Below are positions 30,281 through 36,296 of a DNA stretch of 36,296 nucleotides, in pieces; the first letter of the stretch is position 1; every line of letters starts with the position of its first letter. The translations under genes were made by a program, and so were the position numbers. The stretch lies in assembly GCA_947454135.1 (NCBI GenBank), contig CANGJI010000022.1, positions 1 to 36,296 on the forward strand. Direction: 5' to 3'. The stretch is from Sphingomonadaceae bacterium (GTDB lineage Bacteria > Pseudomonadota > Alphaproteobacteria > Sphingomonadales > Sphingomonadaceae). Below the pieces are notes generated by a model. The model saw only the letters and a list, made by a program, of their open reading frames with translations, made no database searches and was not told the DNA's origin.

Positions 30281-31291
30281 ATGAGCTCTACTCCCAAGAC
30301 CGATGCCTTGATGCGCCGTGGTGCGGAATTCCTGGGAACAGAGCATGCGATCCTGTGCGGCGCGATGAGCTGGGTCTCCGAGCGCAATCTCGTGGCCGCG
30401 ATCAGCAATGCCGGCGGTTTCGGCGTGATTGCCTGCGGCGCGATGACGCCCGAACTGCTCGATGCCGAAATCACCGCGACGGCGGGGCTGACGCAGAAGC
30501 CCTTCGGCGTGAACCTCATCACCATGCACCCGCGCCTGTTCGACCTGATCGAGGTCTGTGCGCGCCACAAGGTGGGCCATGTCGTGCTGGCGGGCGGCAT
30601 TCCGCCCAAGGGCGCGGTCGAGGCGATCAAGGCGTTTGGTGCCAAGGTGCTGGTCTTCGCGCCGACGCTGGCGCTGGCCAAGAAGCTGTTCCGTTCGGGC
30701 GCCGACGCGCTGGTGATCGAAGGCTCGGAAGCGGGCGGCCATATCGGCCCGGTTTCGACGTCGGTGCTGGCGCAGGAATTCCTGCCCTCGCTGGCCGAGG
30801 ACCACATCGTGTTCGTGGCGGGCGGCATCGGCCGCGGCGAGATGATCGCGAGCTATCTGGAGATGGGCGCGAGCGGCGTGCAGCTTGGCACCCGCTTTGC
30901 CTGCGCGACGGAGTCCATCGCGCACCCCGCGTTCAAGGCGGCGTTCTTCCGCGCCAACGCGCGCGATGCGGTGGCGAGCGTCCAGATCGATCCGCGCCTG
31001 CCGGTGATCCCGGTGCGCGCGCTGCGCAACAAGGGCAGCGAGGAATTCAACGCCAAGCAGATCGAAGTCGCCCGGCGGCTCGACGAAGGCGTGGTCGACA
31101 TGGCCGAGGCGCAGCTGGAGATCGAGCACTTCTGGGCCGGTGCGCTGCGCCGTGCGGTGATCGATGGCGATGTCGAGCGCGGCTCTGTGATGGCGGGCCA
31201 GTCGGTCGGTATGGTCACGAAGGAAGAGCCGGTGAGCGCGATCATGGGCGAACTGCTGAGCGAGTGCGAGGCCGCGCTCGCGCAGCGCTGA
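30281..31291 (+). CDS. Nitronate monooxygenase-like NAD(P)H flavin oxidoreductase
   Basis: This is a 336-residue FMN-binding TIM-barrel protein of the NPD/2-nitropropane dioxygenase family. Landmarks are the N-terminal GAMSWVSERNLVAAISNAGGFGVI, the VNLITMHPRLFD strand, the flavin and substrate signature EGSEAGGHIGP (147-157), the phosphate loop VAGGIGRGEMIASYLEMGASGVQLGTRF and a long C-terminal helix region. True nitronate monooxygenases, enoyl reductases (FabK) and uncharacterised oxidoreductases share this pattern, so the reaction is not assigned. The ATG at 30281 is preceded by AGGA about ten bases upstream. It is a single gene, convergent with the HNH endonuclease. Confidence 0.9.
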   Translation: MSSTPKTDALMRRGAEFLGTEHAILCGAMSWVSERNLVAAISNAGGFGVIACGAMTPELLDAEITATAGLTQKPFGVNLITMHPRLFDLIEVCARHKVGHVVLAGGIPPKGAVEAIKAFGAKVLVFAPTLALAKKLFRSGADALVIEGSEAGGHIGPVSTSVLAQEFLPSLAEDHIVFVAGGIGRGEMIASYLEMGASGVQLGTRFACATESIAHPAFKAAFFRANARDAVASVQIDPRLPVIPVRALRNKGSEEFNAKQIEVARRLDEGVVDMAEAQLEIEHFWAGALRRAVIDGDVERGSVMAGQSVGMVTKEEPVSAIMGELLSECEAALAQR

Positions 31292-31298
31292 GCGGCGG

Positions 31299-31937
31299 TC
31301 AGCCTTCCAGCTCGACGTCCCAGTAGAGCCAGTCGCGCCAGCTTTCGTGGAGGTGGCCCGGCGGGAACAGCCGTCCGCGTTCCTGCAAGTGCCATGAGGT
31401 TGGCCGGATCGGTTCGGTGATCAGGCGCATCGCGGCCTGCGCCGGGGTGCGCCCGCCCTTGCGCATGTTGCAGGGGGCGCAGGCGGCGACGACGTTTTCC
31501 CACGTGGTGCGCCCGCCGAGGCGGCGCGGGACGACGTGATCGAAGGTCAGCTGATCCGGGCAGCCGCAATACTGGCACTGGAACTTGTCGCGCAGGAACA
31601 GGTTGAAGCGCGTGAAGGCGGGAAACTCGCTCGGCCGCACATACTGGCGCAGCGCGATCACCGAAGGGATCTTCATGTCGAGCGAGGCGCTGTGGACCTC
31701 GCGCTCGTAGGTCGCGACGATATCGACCCGTTCGAGAAACACCGCCTTGATCGCGGTCTGCCAGGGCCAGAGGCTTAGCGGATAGTAGCTGAGCGGGGTG
31801 TAATCGGCATTGAGCACCAGCGCCGGGCAATTCGAGAGATGGCGGTCAGCCCCAAGGAATGCGGCCCCTTCTGCGTGGGGGCTTCCGCTATGGGGCCTGG
31901 CATCCGCCGCCCGCTCGATCAGTGCCCTGTGAAGCAT
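31299..31937 (-). CDS. HNH endonuclease
   Basis: This 212-residue protein has an HNH nuclease module at about 119-161, built on a four-cysteine zinc site: C121-x-x-C124 and C153-x-x-C156, with D133-H134, N148 and N157. The N-terminal part (ALVLNADYTPLSYYPLSLWPWQ) and the tail (HESWRDWLYWDVELEG) are the conserved ends of a widespread alphaproteobacterial and cyanobacterial HNH family often found as a housekeeping gene. The cellular role is not established. The first about 38 residues are unconserved, so the true start may lie further inside. No restriction methylase or phage gene is nearby. Confidence 0.9.
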   Translation of the reverse strand: MLHRALIERAADARPHSGSPHAEGAAFLGADRHLSNCPALVLNADYTPLSYYPLSLWPWQTAIKAVFLERVDIVATYEREVHSASLDMKIPSVIALRQYVRPSEFPAFTRFNLFLRDKFQCQYCGCPDQLTFDHVVPRRLGGRTTWENVVAACAPCNMRKGGRTPAQAAMRLITEPIRPTSWHLQERGRLFPPGHLHESWRDWLYWDVELEG

Positions 31938-32039
31938 GCTCCCGTCTGGCCCTTTCGCTGGTGAACGCCAGAAGCCCCGCCCGGAGGCGAAGCAAGGCGC
32001 CTTCGGAGTGTGATGTGGGGGCTGCGGATGACCGCTTCA

Positions 32040-32082
32040 TGACGCATGCGGGCAAGAGAACACAGGCGCGAGTCATGCGTCA
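32040..32082. repeat. Inverted repeat TGACGCATG / CATGCGTCA
   Basis: Two perfect 9-base arms (32040-32048 and 32074-32082) lie 25 bases apart in the intergenic region upstream of the HNH gene. The spacing suits two half-sites of a regulator better than a hairpin. Confidence 0.5.
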
Positions 32083-32098
32083 AGGGGACGCGCGCAAT

Positions 32099-32140
32099 CC
32101 TGTCCACAGGTGCATGGACCTGTGGACAGGGTGTGGATCA
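32099..32140. promoter_or_regulatory. DnaA-box-like inverted repeat with a third box
   Basis: CCTGTCCACAGGT (32099-32111) and ACCTGTGGACAGG (32118-32130) are perfect 13-base inverted arms around a 6-base spacer. Each arm contains CTGTCCACA, two changes from the DnaA box TTATCCACA. Right next to it, TGTGGATCA (32132-32140) reads TGATCCACA on the other strand, one change from the consensus. The site may bind DnaA, or the arms may simply form a strong hairpin downstream of the M20 peptidase gene; no T-tract follows in either direction. Confidence 0.45.
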
Positions 32141-32173
32141 ATTCAGCTAAAGCGAATGATTACAGCGCGGTGA

Positions 32174-33604
32174 TTACTTCGTGTAGGCCTTCACCAGCTC
32201 GTAGAGATAGGCGCGGCCGGTCATCAGCGCCTTGATCTCGATCCGCTCGTTGAGGCCGTGGATGCCGTTCATGTCCGGATTGAGCCAGGCACCGGGCACG
32301 CCATAGGTCGGGATGCCGACCGCAGCGAGGAAGATGCCGTCGGTCGCGCCGGTCGACATCGTCGGCACGACAGGCACGCCGGGGAAGTACTTGGCGGCGA
32401 GCTTCTCCATCGGACCGATGATCGCCGGATCCATCGGCGGGGTCTTGGCGAGCGGGCGCATCGGCGGCACGGCGGTGATCGTCACGCCGGTATCGGCCAC
32501 CACGTCCTGGAGTTCCTTCTGCACTTCCTCCACCGAGTGGCCGGGGAAGATGCGGCAGTTGACGTTGGCCCCGGCGCGCTGCGGCAGCGCGTTGTTGGCA
32601 TGGCCGCCATCGAGCAGCGTCGCGACGCAGGTCGTGCGCAGCATAGAGTGGAACGAGCGGTTGGTGTTGAGCAGTGCCTCTGCGGCGGTATCGGCCGGGT
32701 TGGCGGCAATCGCCTGCATGGCCTTGCCCAGCTCGTCATGGCGGACCGCGCCGGCCTTGGCGAAGAAGGCGCGGGTCGTGTCCGAAAGCTCCAGCTTGAA
32801 GTCGTAGGCCTGCAGCTTCACCAGCGCGGCGGCGAGTTCGTAGATCGCGTTGTCCTTGACCGGGATCGAGCTGTGGCCGCCCGGATTGCGCGTTTCGAGG
32901 CGGTAGTTCTGGACGCCCTTCTCGCCGACCTGGATCGATTCCACGACGAGCTTGCCGCCTTCCGACACGCCCTTGCCGTCGGTCTGCCCGCCGCCGCCTT
33001 CGTTGAGGGCATAGGCCGCGTCGATCAGGTCGCGCTTGTTCTTCGCCAGCCATTCGGCGCCGTTGAACGCGTAGGTCGTTTCCTCACCGCAGGTCAGCGC
33101 CAGCTTGAGCGTGCGCTTGGGCTTGTAGCCCTCCTGCTTGAAGCGGATCAGCGTATCGACCCAGGTCGCGGCCATCGCCTTGTCGTCGGTCGTGCCGCGG
33201 GCGTAGAAATAGCCGCCTTCCTCGATCAGCGTGAAGGGATCGCGCACCCAGTCTTCGCGCTTGGCTTCCACCACGTCGAGGTGGGCGAGCAGCAGGATCG
33301 GCTTCTCGGTCTTCGAGGTGCCGGGCATGACCGCGACGAGGCCGCCTTCGCGGGGCTTTTCGGACGTGGAGAACACCGTCAGCTGGTCGTCGGTGAAGCC
33401 GGCCGTCTTGAGCCGGGCGGCCATGCGCTCCGCCGCCAGCGTACAGCTGCCCGAAGAGAGCGTCGTGTTGGTCTCGACGAGTTCCTTGTAGAGGCTGCGG
33501 AAGGCTTCCTCGCCGCCATAGGGATCGCCCTTTGCCGCCGGTGCGGCGAGCGCCGGAGTGGTGAGCAGGGCGGCTGAAATGACGCCGGTCAGCAGCGTGC
33601 GCAT
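32174..33604 (-). CDS. Exported M20/M25/M40-family metallopeptidase
   Basis: This 476-residue protein has a signal peptide (1-20, ending PALA), so it acts in the periplasm or outside. The dizinc site is complete: H108 and D110 in LLAHLDVV, D141 in GTTDDKAM, the catalytic pair E174-E175 in CGEET, E202 in ALNEGGG, and a late histidine in GIHGLNE. A dimerisation (lid) domain interrupts the catalytic domain. Members are carboxypeptidases, dipeptidases or aminoacylases; the exact substrate is unknown. The ATG at 33604 fits the signal peptide; an upstream start at 33652 would add 16 residues. It is divergent from gyrB. Confidence 0.93.
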   Translation of the reverse strand: MRTLLTGVISAALLTTPALAAPAAKGDPYGGEEAFRSLYKELVETNTTLSSGSCTLAAERMAARLKTAGFTDDQLTVFSTSEKPREGGLVAVMPGTSKTEKPILLLAHLDVVEAKREDWVRDPFTLIEEGGYFYARGTTDDKAMAATWVDTLIRFKQEGYKPKRTLKLALTCGEETTYAFNGAEWLAKNKRDLIDAAYALNEGGGGQTDGKGVSEGGKLVVESIQVGEKGVQNYRLETRNPGGHSSIPVKDNAIYELAAALVKLQAYDFKLELSDTTRAFFAKAGAVRHDELGKAMQAIAANPADTAAEALLNTNRSFHSMLRTTCVATLLDGGHANNALPQRAGANVNCRIFPGHSVEEVQKELQDVVADTGVTITAVPPMRPLAKTPPMDPAIIGPMEKLAAKYFPGVPVVPTMSTGATDGIFLAAVGIPTYGVPGAWLNPDMNGIHGLNERIEIKALMTGRAYLYELVKAYTK

Positions 33605-33614
33605 GGAGCGATAA

Positions 33615-36296
<2,682 letters not shown>

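Overview
The window is a GC-rich stretch of chromosome, almost entirely core genome, from an alphaproteobacterium. The best fit is Sphingomonadales (Novosphingobium/Sphingomonas-like). This rests on protein style (an UrcA-family and a CC_3452-family exported protein, sphingomonad-type DnaA and GyrB), on the rpsT-dnaA and hflK-hflC-degP neighbourhoods, on frequent GTG/TTG starts, and on short GC-rich REP-like palindromes between genes. I see no rRNA, tRNA, CRISPR array, transposase or phage gene.

Layout. 1-455 is a less GC-rich stretch with no recognisable gene. 456-4667 holds a metallophosphoesterase with a small membrane protein, two small exported proteins, an HxlR-type regulator with a palindromic operator candidate, an exported protein built from an internal duplication, and msrB. 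4827-10751 is cell-envelope biology: a class A penicillin-binding protein converges on a shared terminator with the periplasmic quality-control set hflK-hflC-degP. 10905-15206 is a compact plus-strand operon: the Fe-S carrier ATPase Mrp, a Tat-exported molybdopterin-binding oxidoreductase subunit without its usual partners, and ferrochelatase. A cytochrome P450 follows behind its own promoter, which carries a TetR-type operator. Then come rpsT and dnaA, separated by an AT-rich intergenic region.

19197-28838 carries MoeB/ThiF-like E1, sirtuin CobB, the overlapping dapB-nth-DUF6491 operon, a dicarboxylate symporter, chorismate synthase, an ABM-domain protein coupled to an ArsC-like reductase, a thioesterase, ubiG with a coupled 61-residue helical protein, and aspartate kinase. 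Lysine and aromatic amino acid synthesis are both represented (lysC, dapB, aroC), along with ubiquinone (ubiG) and haem (hemH). 28848-36296 has an acyltransferase-3 membrane protein, a nitronate-monooxygenase-like flavoprotein, an HNH endonuclease, an exported M20 peptidase and gyrB, which runs off the right edge a few codons before its end.

No obviously new multi-gene system is present. The most interesting signals are the orphan molybdenum subunit with an altered cofactor-binding motif, the internal start in lysC that matches the alpha/beta aspartokinase arrangement, the TetR-type operator without a regulator in view, a DnaA-box-like inverted repeat near gyrB, the duplicated exported protein, and palindromes enclosing the stop codons of convergent gene pairs.
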